Shown one piece after another: positions 17,639 to 26,101 of a stretch of 64,000 nucleotides of DNA (its first letter is position 1; every line of letters starts with the position of its first letter). The position numbers were made by a program, and so were the translations under genes. This DNA is from Mesorhizobium sp. M4B.F.Ca.ET.203.01.1.1 (GTDB lineage: Bacteria > Pseudomonadota > Alphaproteobacteria > Rhizobiales > Rhizobiaceae): positions 63,079 through 127,078 of the forward strand of contig NZ_SRUO01000018.1 in assembly GCF_004791025.1 (NCBI RefSeq), in the 5' to 3' direction. Below the pieces are notes generated by a model, which saw only the letters and a list, made by a program, of their open reading frames with translations, was not told the origin of the DNA and made no database searches.

Positions 17639-19656
17639 TGGCGATATTTCTTTCGGCAAAGCGGATTGAACGGGCGATCGGCCAGCTGGGCGAGTCGCGC
17701 GCGAAGCGCACGCCGCTGTTTGATTTCATGATCGTCAAGCGGACGATGGCCATCAAAGGCGCAGCAAGTGTCGCCATTGCTGAGTCAGCGCCGGCCTTTA
17801 TTCAAGCTCTGGAAGAAATAGGGGCCGCCGGACTTGGCAGGGACGATCATTACTACTTCAACCCATTCGCATTGCGGGAAGCGGACAAGACCGGATATCG
17901 GCCGCGCCGTTACCGATCGAATGGCACGAACTCGACGATTTCCGGTACACCCTGGCGGGATATTATCGTTCTAAGCAGCGACTCACCGCGACAGGCAAGT
18001 CTGGCATCCGGCTACGATACCCACCTCGCCGCGTTGGCGCTCACGGCTAACAAAGCAAAGCCCCTTCCGAACCTCACCGAGGCGGCGGTCTGGTACTGGC
18101 GCGGCCAGGACCTCGATAGCGTGCTAACGGGAATCTCCGATGCCGCCGGCCGCCTGAAGCGTCTTACCGACGAGTTTGTGGCACGCATCGGATTCACCGC
18201 TGCCGAGATTGCGGCTGTGTTTGACACGTCCATTGACGATGGCGCCACAGACGACGGCGGTCCGTTTGTGTCGAGCGCACCAGCGCCGCAGGACTATCTC
18301 CCGGTAAAATCCTTGCCGATCGGAGTTACCAAGGCGGAGAACCCCGCCGAAGTATCGTTCGCGCTTGTCACCGCGCTCGCAGCCAAGAACTTCGTCATCC
18401 TGACCGGCCCTTCGGGGACGGGCAAATCACGAGCGGCCCTGAAACTGGCCGAGGGTTTGCAGCGCCTTCATGCTGACGAGGTACAGGGCTCGATCTTCGA
18501 ATTGGTAGCAGTGGGGCCAGATTGGACCTCACCAAAGCGGCTACTGGGATTCCGAACGCCTTTTGGGAAGGAGCGGAAACTACCAGACGGAACCACGACG
18601 CACGAAAGCTACGAGATCACCGACGCGATCCGCCTCATTCTTCGTGCGAGTCATTCGGATGCGGCCGATATACCGCACTTCCTGATCTTCGATGAGATGA
18701 ACCTTTCCCATGTGGAACGATATTTTGCGCCATTCCTCTCCCTGATGGAGGCGGCGACTATTCTCGATGCGGAAAGCGGCCTCTCTCTGATCGGCGGTGA
18801 CGACCTGAAGCTGATCGCGGCCGTGCTCGAAGCCGACAGTCCCGGAAGCAGGGAGGCGGAGGCGGCAACCGCGATGCTCAACGACGGGCGCGACTTCATC
18901 CTTCCGCCGAATCTATTTTTCGTCGGCACGGTCAATGTCGATGAGACCACCTATATGTTCTCACCGAAGGTTCTCGACCGCGCGCATGTGATCGAACTGA
19001 ATGCCGAGCGACCAAGCGCCTACCTCGGGGCAGCCACCCGCACCGAGCCCGGAGGGATCATTGCCATTGCCCAAGCCGATGTTGCGCTAAAGCGCGGAAT
19101 CGATGCGCGAGAGAGTCAAAAATACGCCGTGGCCAATCCTGCGACCATCCTGGATTCGCTGGCCGACACGGGGCTCACGGCGCCAGAGATTGACACGATC
19201 CGCGCCGCTGTGGTGACGGCGCTTGACGGCACTTACGACCTCGTTTCCCCATTAGGCTTTGCGTTCGGCTATCGCATCGCGAAGGAAGCGTTCATCTACG
19301 TGACCGAATGGATGCTGTCCAAGCACGCAGCCGGGGCCGACAAGGCTGCGTTGCTCGTGACCTGGCATGACGCGCTCGACTACGCCATGCTGCAAAAGGT
19401 TCTGCCGAAGATTCACGGAAACAGGAGGGCGCTCGGCGATAGTCTGCGCGCGCTCTCCGCCTTTTACGCCGGTAACGATTCAGGCTCCACGCCAAGCGCC
19501 GGCTACACGTTGGGCCTCGGTACGAAGGTTGAAATACCGGCGGCGCGCAAGCTGACGCTGGCCGAGGCCACCGCGCAGCTTCCGCAGTCCCGGCAGAAGC
19601 TCGACACCATGCACGACCGCTTGCAGGCGACCGGCTACGTATCATTCGTAAGCTGA
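17638..19656 (+). CDS. McrB-like AAA+ GTPase of a restriction system
   Basis: 672 residues from a GTG overlapping the methyltransferase stop. The AAA+ core starts near residue 215: Walker A GPSGTGKS at about 257-264, Walker B FDEMNLSH near 352, and the McrB signature-like GTVNVDETT near 430 followed by LDRAHVIEL. The first 210 residues form a separate domain (YYFNPFALREADKTGY) that should recognise DNA, and they do not resemble the E. coli McrB methylcytosine domain by eye. It probably forms a ring that drives the McrC-like nuclease encoded next. Confidence 0.85.
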   Translation: MAIFLSAKRIERAIGQLGESRAKRTPLFDFMIVKRTMAIKGAASVAIAESAPAFIQALEEIGAAGLGRDDHYYFNPFALREADKTGYRPRRYRSNGTNSTISGTPWRDIIVLSSDSPRQASLASGYDTHLAALALTANKAKPLPNLTEAAVWYWRGQDLDSVLTGISDAAGRLKRLTDEFVARIGFTAAEIAAVFDTSIDDGATDDGGPFVSSAPAPQDYLPVKSLPIGVTKAENPAEVSFALVTALAAKNFVILTGPSGTGKSRAALKLAEGLQRLHADEVQGSIFELVAVGPDWTSPKRLLGFRTPFGKERKLPDGTTTHESYEITDAIRLILRASHSDAADIPHFLIFDEMNLSHVERYFAPFLSLMEAATILDAESGLSLIGGDDLKLIAAVLEADSPGSREAEAATAMLNDGRDFILPPNLFFVGTVNVDETTYMFSPKVLDRAHVIELNAERPSAYLGAATRTEPGGIIAIAQADVALKRGIDARESQKYAVANPATILDSLADTGLTAPEIDTIRAAVVTALDGTYDLVSPLGFAFGYRIAKEAFIYVTEWMLSKHAAGADKAALLVTWHDALDYAMLQKVLPKIHGNRRALGDSLRALSAFYAGNDSGSTPSAGYTLGLGTKVEIPAARKLTLAEATAQLPQSRQKLDTMHDRLQATGYVSFVS

Positions 19657-19659
19657 CAC

Positions 19660-21621
19660 ATGGCCATTCCCCTCCACAGAGCGCGCTTCTCATGGGGGGC
19701 CAAAACCCACCTCGACCTCGAATGGTCCAAGGGCAGCGGCAAACCGCTTCCCGTTCCGCCGGCGGCCCCGCAACTGGTTATGGCCGAGGAAGAGACCGCG
19801 CCGGACGAGCACACTGCGCGCGGAATCCCCGCAATATGCTGGCGCGAGGATAGTCCTGTCCTTTTTGAGCGATTCCAGCTGCGGGAGAACACCGAATATC
19901 TCGTCGATGTAACGCTGGCCAAGAGCTTTGCCGACCTGCAACAAGGCGGGCCTTACCCGAAGGGCTGGCCCTTCAACGAACGGCTTGCAACCGTCTTTCG
20001 GATCGATCCTCCTCGACGCTGGCGCGAGAATGCTGATGGCAGCACGACCATTTCCGGTCTTCTGCGCTTGCGCGGCCACGCCGGCATTCTTGACCTGAGC
20101 CTTGGCAATGACGCGCCCCTCATTGCCGAGGTCGTTTGTCGCAAGCTCGGCTATCTCGATGAGTTTCGCGCCTTGCTCGACGAGGTGGCGGAGGAATTTT
20201 CTGAACTCCTCCTTCAATATGACAGTCCGGTCAGCGCGTCGTTCAACCTATCCGACGTAACGCCCGAGACGGAAGCGGCGCTCCTGTTCCAGATGCGCCA
20301 CATCATGACGGACCGCAATCTGCCGGTCGCCCTGGATGAAATCAGGCGCTGCTTTCATACGCGGCTGGATCAATGGCGAGGGACCGAAGACATAGGCGCC
20401 GTGCAGGACCCCGATGTTGCCGCCTTTATCGAGGAGTTTGACGAGTCTGTTCTGGTGAAGGGCGGCCCGTTCGCGCGCCTTTTCCACGGGTACAGCCCAC
20501 GCCAGTTTCCGGTCATCGAGGCGCGCGAGACGGCCGACACGGCCGAGAACCGCTATGTCAAATTCTTCCTCGAAGAACTGCTGCTCATCACGCAGCGCCT
20601 TGCCGGCGGTCTGGCGCGCAATGGAAGGACTGCCTCTGTCCGGGAAGTTGAGAGCTGGATCTTCGTCATCGACGAAGAACTGTCGTCCGGTCAGTGGCGG
20701 CAGGTCGGCGCGTTCCGCAGCTTCCCTTCAAATTCGCAGGTGCTTCAAAAGCGCCGCGGCTATCGCGAAATCCTCAAATTCGATCTCTCGCTCAGAATGA
20801 GCCTGGAACTGCCGTGGAAGCGCGCCGGCCAATTGGCCGACGGACTGATCGGCGATCTCCGGCCGGTCAGCGAACTTTACGAATACTGGTGCTTCTTTCT
20901 CTTGCGCCGATCACTGACCGAGCTCGCCGAGGCGGAGTTGCCGAGCGACGGTTCGCTCGTCGATGTTACCGATGACGGTTTGCAGGTCCGCCTTCTTCGC
21001 GGCAAGCGCAGCCGTGTCAGCTATCTCTACAGGCGGGATAGCGCGCGTACCCTCAAGATGAACCTGTTCTACAATCGCGTCTTTCAACGCCCCACGCGCG
21101 GCCTTTCTGCGTGGCACGGCAGCTACACGGCCCGCTTCGATCCCGACTACAGCATAGAGATCATCGTGGAAGGTGACGGACTTCTGCACCGACATTGGCT
21201 TCACTTCGATGCCAAGTACAGGCTGGACTCCGTTGACCTTGAGGGCGTTTCCGTGAGCGAGGGGATCGATGACGACCTGGACGCTGACTATGAGGCCGAA
21301 CTCGCGCGGGTCTACCGTCAGGACGATCTATTCAAGATGCATACCTATCGCGATGGCATCCTGAGCAGTCGCGGGGCCTATATACTTTTCCCTGGCGACG
21401 GCGCATCTCTCAAACTTGCCGGGTCGCGCAAGAACCTGTTCGTTCGGCACCCGTCCGCGTTCGATGGTACCCCGGCCTACTTGTTTCCCAGTGTCGGCGC
21501 TTTCGATCTTTGCCCTGGTCGCGACATTGGCCAAAGGCCCATTATTCAGGAGTTCCTGAAAAGCGTCCTCGATGCCGTATTTGCGGGCAAGCCCTATCGC
21601 GAGGAAGAGGGCATTTTCTGA
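19660..21621 (+). CDS. McrC-like nuclease subunit (DUF2357 and PD-(D/E)XK)
   Basis: 653 residues starting 3 bp after the McrB-like stop. The central DUF2357/McrC region has RYVKFFLEELLLITQRL and SELYEYWCFFLLRRSL. The nuclease motif is WLHFDAKYRLD at about 513-523 (Asp - x - Ala-Lys-Tyr), with further acidic residues before it (FDPDYSIEIIVEGDG). This is larger than E. coli McrC (about 350) but typical of McrC relatives with an added N-terminal domain. It should cut DNA when activated by the McrB-like partner. Confidence 0.82.
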   Translation: MAIPLHRARFSWGAKTHLDLEWSKGSGKPLPVPPAAPQLVMAEEETAPDEHTARGIPAICWREDSPVLFERFQLRENTEYLVDVTLAKSFADLQQGGPYPKGWPFNERLATVFRIDPPRRWRENADGSTTISGLLRLRGHAGILDLSLGNDAPLIAEVVCRKLGYLDEFRALLDEVAEEFSELLLQYDSPVSASFNLSDVTPETEAALLFQMRHIMTDRNLPVALDEIRRCFHTRLDQWRGTEDIGAVQDPDVAAFIEEFDESVLVKGGPFARLFHGYSPRQFPVIEARETADTAENRYVKFFLEELLLITQRLAGGLARNGRTASVREVESWIFVIDEELSSGQWRQVGAFRSFPSNSQVLQKRRGYREILKFDLSLRMSLELPWKRAGQLADGLIGDLRPVSELYEYWCFFLLRRSLTELAEAELPSDGSLVDVTDDGLQVRLLRGKRSRVSYLYRRDSARTLKMNLFYNRVFQRPTRGLSAWHGSYTARFDPDYSIEIIVEGDGLLHRHWLHFDAKYRLDSVDLEGVSVSEGIDDDLDADYEAELARVYRQDDLFKMHTYRDGILSSRGAYILFPGDGASLKLAGSRKNLFVRHPSAFDGTPAYLFPSVGAFDLCPGRDIGQRPIIQEFLKSVLDAVFAGKPYREEEGIF

Positions 21622-21713
21622 GCAGCCGGCTATCGCCGGCCCACGACTTCAGATTATGCGGAATCGGGACGCCGGGCGGACACGAAAAAGAGCCTCGGAT
21701 CGATCAGGCCCTT

Positions 21714-22670
21714 TTACAGAAACTCGTCAACCGATCGGTCTTCGCGAATGCCCTTGAACGATGGATGGCGGAGCTGATGATCCTCGGTCCAGCCGCGGTA
21801 TTCGACGTCGACGACTATCTCCGGCCGTGTCCAAATTGCACCTTTCACTTTGAGACCGGGAATAGGCGATTTCTCGGCTTCAGCGGCTTTGAGCCGGCGC
21901 ATCATGTCGGTGCCGATGCGTGCATTGAAGCCAGTGCCAACGCCGCCGGCGAAGACTAGATTTCCGTCCTCGAGATTCGCCAGGAGGATACTTCCCAGCC
22001 CCCCATAACTGTTGCCGGGCTCGTAGCCGATGACGATGAACTCATCACTCAGTACGCATTTTGTCTTCACCCATTCTTGGCGGCGGCCGGATCGATATGG
22101 ACTGCTGCGCAGATTGGAAACGATGCCCTCGAAGCCGAAATGGCAGACTTGTGCGAGAATGTCGCTGCCGCCGCTGATCTCGTCGCTCAAAACGATGCCG
22201 TTCGGCGGCGTCTCACCCAGCAGATTAACTAGCGCTTCTCGCCGATCGACGAGTGGCCGATCGCGAAGATCCTCGCCGTCAATCTTGAGCAGGTCGAAGA
22301 CGGCAAGCATGATGTCCTGACGTCTCCCGCCGCGGCCAAGAGCCCGCTGAAGACTGGAAAAGTGCGACAAGCCTTTCTCGTCGGCGACGAACGCCTCACC
22401 GTCTATTATCGCGTCCGTGGCGTCGAGCTCGGCCACCGCCGAGACGATGGTCGGAAACCTGACGGTCCAGTCGTGGAGGTTGCGGGTGAGGATTTTGACC
22501 TTGCCTCTGTCCAGATAGACGCCGATCCGATAGCCGTCCCATTTGATCTCATGCAGCCAGGCAGGGCCTTGCGGGACGCGATCAACCAGGGTCGGCAATA
22601 GCGGCGGGATCACTCCGGCCGGCACTCTCGGCCGGTCACGGGCGCTGGTAGCTCGACGCGCCCATTTCAT
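21714..22670 (-). CDS. LigD-type ATP-dependent DNA ligase
   Basis: 318 residues: adenylation domain (about 20-215) and OB domain (about 215-318), without the polymerase or phosphoesterase parts of full LigD. The motif I lysine is in LHEIKWDGYR; motif III is around LAVFDLLKIDG and motif V is WVKTKC. Motif IV reads EGIVSNL where the family has EGIVSKR, so a conserved lysine is Asn here. The enzyme would seal breaks in Ku-dependent end joining, though no ku gene is in the window. The small gene upstream overlaps its start by 35 bp. Confidence 0.85.
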   Translation of the reverse strand: MKWARRATSARDRPRVPAGVIPPLLPTLVDRVPQGPAWLHEIKWDGYRIGVYLDRGKVKILTRNLHDWTVRFPTIVSAVAELDATDAIIDGEAFVADEKGLSHFSSLQRALGRGGRRQDIMLAVFDLLKIDGEDLRDRPLVDRREALVNLLGETPPNGIVLSDEISGGSDILAQVCHFGFEGIVSNLRSSPYRSGRRQEWVKTKCVLSDEFIVIGYEPGNSYGGLGSILLANLEDGNLVFAGGVGTGFNARIGTDMMRRLKAAEAEKSPIPGLKVKGAIWTRPEIVVDVEYRGWTEDHQLRHPSFKGIREDRSVDEFL

Positions 22671-22788
22671 GAAGCTTTCCGACCCGTGATCTGAACAGCG
22701 AGAACGTCAGGCGGCCGTCATCCCATTTCTTCAACCCATCGACCTCAATGGTCAGACGATCGCCCGGCTCGATCTTGGGAGGCGGCAT
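22636..22788 (-). CDS. Short conserved protein overlapping the ligase start
   Basis: 50 residues from the ATG at 22788, which overlaps the previous stop by 3-4 bp (ATGA). It contains KIEPGDRLTIEVDGLKKW and FSLFRSRVGKLHE, a small beta-rich domain. It ends 35 bp inside the ligase gene in another frame. The clean coupling on both sides supports a real gene. Function unknown; it may be a partner of the ligase. Confidence 0.6.
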   Translation of the reverse strand: MPPPKIEPGDRLTIEVDGLKKWDDGRLTFSLFRSRVGKLHEMGASSYQRP

Positions 22789-23183
22789 CAGTGTATCGAG
22801 CAGATAACACCGGCAAACACCGAGCCGGTGCGGTCGAACAAGTGAATCGCCCCCAATGTCTCACGATCATCCATGATGTCGCCCCAGCTGTTGGCGATCG
22901 ACTGGACTTCCCAGCTGTTGCCGTGCTTCGCCCTGGCAACGGCAAGCTCGCGCCGGACGGCGTCATCGAGGCAAATGACTGCGGTCTCGCTCATGTCGAG
23001 AAAATATACAGCGGTCAAATTTGTTCCAGCACCTTGACCGCAATAGGCAGTGGCCGGAGTCTCCTCTCTCACAATGACGGAGAGGATGTCGCAGGCTTCA
23101 GTGATGAGTTCTCGTATTCTCCGACCAGTGCGTCGCCGGCGAGCCGGGATCCAGATACCGGCCGATCGATCGTAGATAGGCAA
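22788..23183 (-). CDS. Hypothetical protein in ligase operon
   Basis: 131 residues. It has a basic start (WIPARRRRTGRRIRELI) and then a better ordered part (TAVICLDDAVRRELAVARAKHG, SWGDIMDDRETLGAIHLFD). The real start may be an internal one, because the first 85 bp overlap the upstream gene in another frame. The phrase DDRETLGA also occurs in other rhizobial small proteins, but no function is known. It is coupled to the next gene by an ATGA overlap. Confidence 0.45.
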   Translation of the reverse strand: MPIYDRSAGIWIPARRRRTGRRIRELITEACDILSVIVREETPATAYCGQGAGTNLTAVYFLDMSETAVICLDDAVRRELAVARAKHGNSWEVQSIANSWGDIMDDRETLGAIHLFDRTGSVFAGVICSIH

Positions 23184-23400
23184 CGATTTCCAGCATGAGG
23201 AAATCGCGATCGCCGTAAGTCTCCTCGATCTTCTTTGTCTTCGGCATGATGACTTCCCGTTCTGCCGGCGTCAGGTCGGTGTCCCCGAGCACATATCCGT
23301 AATGGCCGATGGCGCAGATGTCGCAGCCTGCCTTGATGATCGCATCAACAAACGCCGGAACCTCGCTCGCCTTCATGAGCCGCTTGTTACTTGCCGCCAT
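23098..23400 (-). CDS. Conserved small rhizobial hypothetical protein
   Basis: 100 residues from the ATG at 23400, 5 bp after the previous stop. The protein begins AASNKRLMKASEVPAFVDAI and has KAGCDICAIGHYGYVLGD and EIVAYLRSIGRYL. This pattern recurs in small proteins of rhizobial plasmids and genomes. No function is known. It is part of the leftward small-gene and ligase operon. Confidence 0.55.
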   Translation of the reverse strand: MAASNKRLMKASEVPAFVDAIIKAGCDICAIGHYGYVLGDTDLTPAEREVIMPKTKKIEETYGDRDFLMLEIVAYLRSIGRYLDPGSPATHWSENTRTHH

Positions 23401-23405
23401 GAATG

Positions 23406-23579
23406 TCACTCCCGTTTGCTCCATTGAACAGCAGAAGTGAATAAGGGCGCGGCTGGCGCCGCGCCGTCATAGCCGCTGCCGTCTTCGTCAATCTCTTTCG
23501 TCTTTAGGTGGTGAAGAAAGCTCAGAATAGCTAGAAGCGTGAGCCCGTCGAAATTCGCCAGCTTTTCAACGATCGCCAT
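23406..23579 (-). CDS. Short hypothetical protein in ligase operon
   Basis: 57 residues from the ATG at 23579. It has a helical hydrophobic part (VEKLANFDGLTLLAILSFLH) followed by an acidic turn and a short tail. It lies between the XRE-type gene and the next small gene with 5-20 bp gaps, so it is probably co-transcribed. No family was recognised. Confidence 0.45.
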   Translation of the reverse strand: MAIVEKLANFDGLTLLAILSFLHHLKTKEIDEDGSGYDGAAPAAPLFTSAVQWSKRE

Positions 23580-23597
23580 ACGAGTTTCAGCTTCGGC

Positions 23598-23947
23598 CTA
23601 GTGCTCACCCCAAAGATGCGGCGCGACCGGGTACAGGATCTCCACCGGTGAAATGCTTAGCACTTCGCAGATGTGAAGGAGCCGGCCGACGGTCAGCCGC
23701 GAAACCGCGTTTTCGTAGCGATTATAAACCTGGTCGCTGAGCCCGAGCATCGGCGCCAGCTTCGATCGCGGGATTTTCCGTCGGTCGCGAGCGTTGCGAA
23801 GGCTGGTGCTGATTTTTTTTCGATTTCGGCGCTTAACTGCAGTCCGCCGAAGCTGGTTTTCCGATAGACCGGCTTGTCAATTTGCGGATCGTCGATCTGT
23901 TGTAAACCGAGGTGAGAAATCCATTCTTCGAAAGAAGGTCCTGCCAT
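23598..23947 (-). pseudogene. XRE-family regulator interrupted at an A8 run
   Basis: The N-terminal 40 residues (AGPSFEEWISHLGLQQIDD) run in one frame to a run of eight A near 23813-23820 (T8 on the plus strand). The helix-turn-helix part continues in the -1 frame: SLRNARDRRKIPRSKLAPML, then SDQVYNRYENAV and HICEVLSISPVEIL, ending at 23598. In the zero frame the A run reads as A AAA AAA, a good -1 slippage heptamer. The gene is either a real homopolymer frameshift or uses programmed slippage to make the full regulator. It would be the natural regulator of the small-gene and ligase operon it leads. Confidence 0.6.
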
Positions 23948-23959
23948 TGCTCCTGCCAA

Positions 23960-24370
23960 GTGATGTTGATCTTCGGAGTTCGTTCGAATTAATGTAACCG
24001 AATTGGTAGACTGGATGCACCTTGCAATCTCGTGATCGTGGCAGAATTTTATGGGCGCGTCGCTTCGCGAAACCGCTCTATGCCGTCGGCACGGAGCCTT
24101 GCCTACAGCCAGTCTCCGCCCATCCGGGTGACGATCGGACGCGCAGGCCGCTACGCGGCCAGAACGCCGTCATCAGTACACCAAATTGGGATATCGCCCG
24201 TTTACAGAACGGCCCGAAATCAGCATAGTGCCGGCTCGGGCAATACGAGTTGGTGATGGTAAGTCGCTAGCCCTTCTTGCCACTCACCGCGGGAGCCGTC
24301 CTGGCGCTAGCCAGTGACGGCTCCTTTCATTTGCGAGTGACGGCCGCGATCGCGGCCGACTTTGTCGCCT
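23960..24370. other. Gene-free stretch before the structured element
   Basis: About 410 bp with no ORF I can support. It contains a hairpin built from GAGCCGTC (24294-24301) and GACGGCTC (24316-24323), followed by TTTCATTT, which resembles a terminator. It also contains a small GGCCGCGATCGCGGCC palindrome near 24343. It separates the leftward XRE operon from the rightward DUF3846 operon, so it probably holds promoters. Confidence 0.4.
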
Positions 24371-24641
24371 CAGAGAGGGAAAGAGGGCTCTGCCCTCTCT
24401 CCCTCGCAAGGAAAAAAACGGTCTCCCCGTCCTTCCTCCGCGCGACCAAGTCCGCGCTCCGTGCAGGATCGACGCGGATCCGCTTAGGCGGATCATGCGT
24501 CGCCCCTTCGGCTTCGCCTCGGGCGGGCGAACCCCCTCCGTTTTTTCCCTTGCCTCCCTCTCTCCCGCTGCTCCGCGCGAGCTCGGGAGCAGGAGCGGGG
24601 CTCCTGCCCCTTCGGGCACGCGACCGCTTCGCGGAGAAAGA
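24371..24641 (+). repeat. Copy A of a repeated hairpin-rich leader element
   Basis: This roughly 270-bp block lies directly in front of the DUF3846 gene and is about three-quarters identical by eye to 41018-41297 in front of the ParB-like gene. It holds four stems in order: AGAGGGC-tct-GCCCTCT (24382-24398, extended by outer pairs), GATCCGC-ttag-GCGGATC flanked by GACGC/GCGTC, GCAGGAGC-gggg-CTCCTGC, and CCGC-ttcg-CGG. The stems differ from copy B by matched changes on both sides, which supports selection on structure. It may be an RNA leader or a single-strand promoter. Confidence 0.7.
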
Positions 24642-24653
24642 AAGGGCTAGACC

Positions 24654-25103
24654 ATGAAACAGACTGCTTACCTACTGGACCCCGAAACCACGATCTTTCG
24701 GGCCGTCGAGCTTCCGGCCGGAATCAGCTTCAAACCCATCTATGACCTGATCGGGTGCCGCTTGATCGAGGTCGTGCGCTTTGATGAACGGCATTCCCTG
24801 TTCGCTGACGAGGAAGGCTTGCACGACGGCTTAACCGCCTTCACCATCTTTGAAGGATACCCGCAGCCGCTGGCCGGCAAACTCGTTCTCGTCGGCGGTG
24901 ACGGAAGCGAACCCTACCACTCTCCCCTGATAAGCCTTGAAGACGCTTCGGCGCATTTCAAGTGCTGCCGTCCGGTACTGGACCCGGTGTTTGCGACCCA
25001 CGACGAGATGACAGGGGGAGGGCTGATCATCTCCGGCGCATTGATGGGCTTGCAGGTCAGGATTGACCGCCGTGCCCTGACCTTTGTCGAAGGAGAGGCA
25101 TGA
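24654..25103 (+). CDS. DUF3846-like plasmid protein
   Basis: 149 residues. KQTAYLLDPETTIFRAVELP, then YDLIGCRLIEVVRFDERHSLFADEEGL, then PLAGKLVLVGGDGS, match the DUF3846 family found on plasmids and phages next to ardC/parB-like genes. It is a small cytoplasmic beta-rich protein; its function is not known. It is the first gene after structured element A and overlaps the next gene by 4 bp. Confidence 0.7.
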   Translation: MKQTAYLLDPETTIFRAVELPAGISFKPIYDLIGCRLIEVVRFDERHSLFADEEGLHDGLTAFTIFEGYPQPLAGKLVLVGGDGSEPYHSPLISLEDASAHFKCCRPVLDPVFATHDEMTGGGLIISGALMGLQVRIDRRALTFVEGEA

Positions 25104-26101
25104 TGAAAATCGCCATCGTGGAAAACCGAAGCCTCGCCATCGTGACAGGAACCTTCGCCGCAAACATTGCGGCGAAGGACATCGAACACCAGTTCGATGC
25201 ACTGACCCACTTTCCAGACCGGCGCGCAAACGCCGAGCTTGACGAACTGGCCCACCGACTGAACGAGTTTGCCGTCTACGTCGTGGAGCTGTGGGAGAAG
25301 GCGAGCGCACCGAACCCGGAACCAGAGATCGAGGCTTTCACCCGCCGCCACGTCGAGTTGACGCGGCGCTATTGGGCGGCGGAAAGCCGCTGCATGAACT
25401 GGTTTATTACCGGACCGGCGCGCTTTCCCGTTGCCCGCAACGAAAAGCGGATGAAGATTTCCGATGCCCGCCGCGCCGATCTTGCCGCACATTCAGCAGC
25501 GGCCCGGAAAGCGGTGAAGCGGAAAGCCTTCCCCCACTGTGCGGATGACGAGCCGATCCGCTCAGGCGATCCATCAGCGTTGCAACGGATCATGGCGAAG
25601 ATCGAGGACCTGGCCCTGTCGATCGACAAGATGAAGGCCGCGAACTCCATTATCCGGCGCATGGAAAAAGACGGCGCCGACGACGCGGCCATGATTGCTG
25701 CGATCGTAGCCCAGACCGGCCTTTCGGCAGAAGTGGCGGCACGCGGCGTCGTGCTGGCTGACTGGCAATGGAAACGCGGATTCGACACGGCGGGCAACCG
25801 CGCAGAAATCCGCCGCCTGCAAGGACGGCTGAAATCCCTCACGCGGATGCACGAGCGCGGAACGCAGAGCCAAGAGGTTGTGACACAGGCCGGAGCCGTC
25901 GAGATCAAGGAAAATGCCGATATAGCGCGCATTCAGATGATCTTTCCCGGCAAGCCCGACGAGACGACGCGGCGGGCGCTGAAGGCCAATGGCTTCCGCT
26001 GGTCGCCGTCGCAAGGCGCGTGGCAGCGACACTTGAACGAGGCCGGGAGATGGGCCGCCGAACGAGTGATGAAGGCGATCAGCGCCGAAGGTGCCGCATG
26101 A
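25100..26101 (+). CDS. Plasmid hypothetical protein downstream of DUF3846
   Basis: 333 residues, ATGA overlap with the gene before. The N-terminal two-thirds is charged and helical (RLNEFAVYVVELWEKA, KRKAFPHCADDEP, DKMKAANSIIRRMEKDGAD). The C-terminal 55 residues (IQMIFPGKPDETTRRALKA, then GFRWSPSQGAWQRHLN) are a small domain that I recognise from plasmid and phage proteins of unknown function. It is probably cytoplasmic and co-expressed with DUF3846 from the structured leader. Confidence 0.6.
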   Translation: MMKIAIVENRSLAIVTGTFAANIAAKDIEHQFDALTHFPDRRANAELDELAHRLNEFAVYVVELWEKASAPNPEPEIEAFTRRHVELTRRYWAAESRCMNWFITGPARFPVARNEKRMKISDARRADLAAHSAAARKAVKRKAFPHCADDEPIRSGDPSALQRIMAKIEDLALSIDKMKAANSIIRRMEKDGADDAAMIAAIVAQTGLSAEVAARGVVLADWQWKRGFDTAGNRAEIRRLQGRLKSLTRMHERGTQSQEVVTQAGAVEIKENADIARIQMIFPGKPDETTRRALKANGFRWSPSQGAWQRHLNEAGRWAAERVMKAISAEGAA

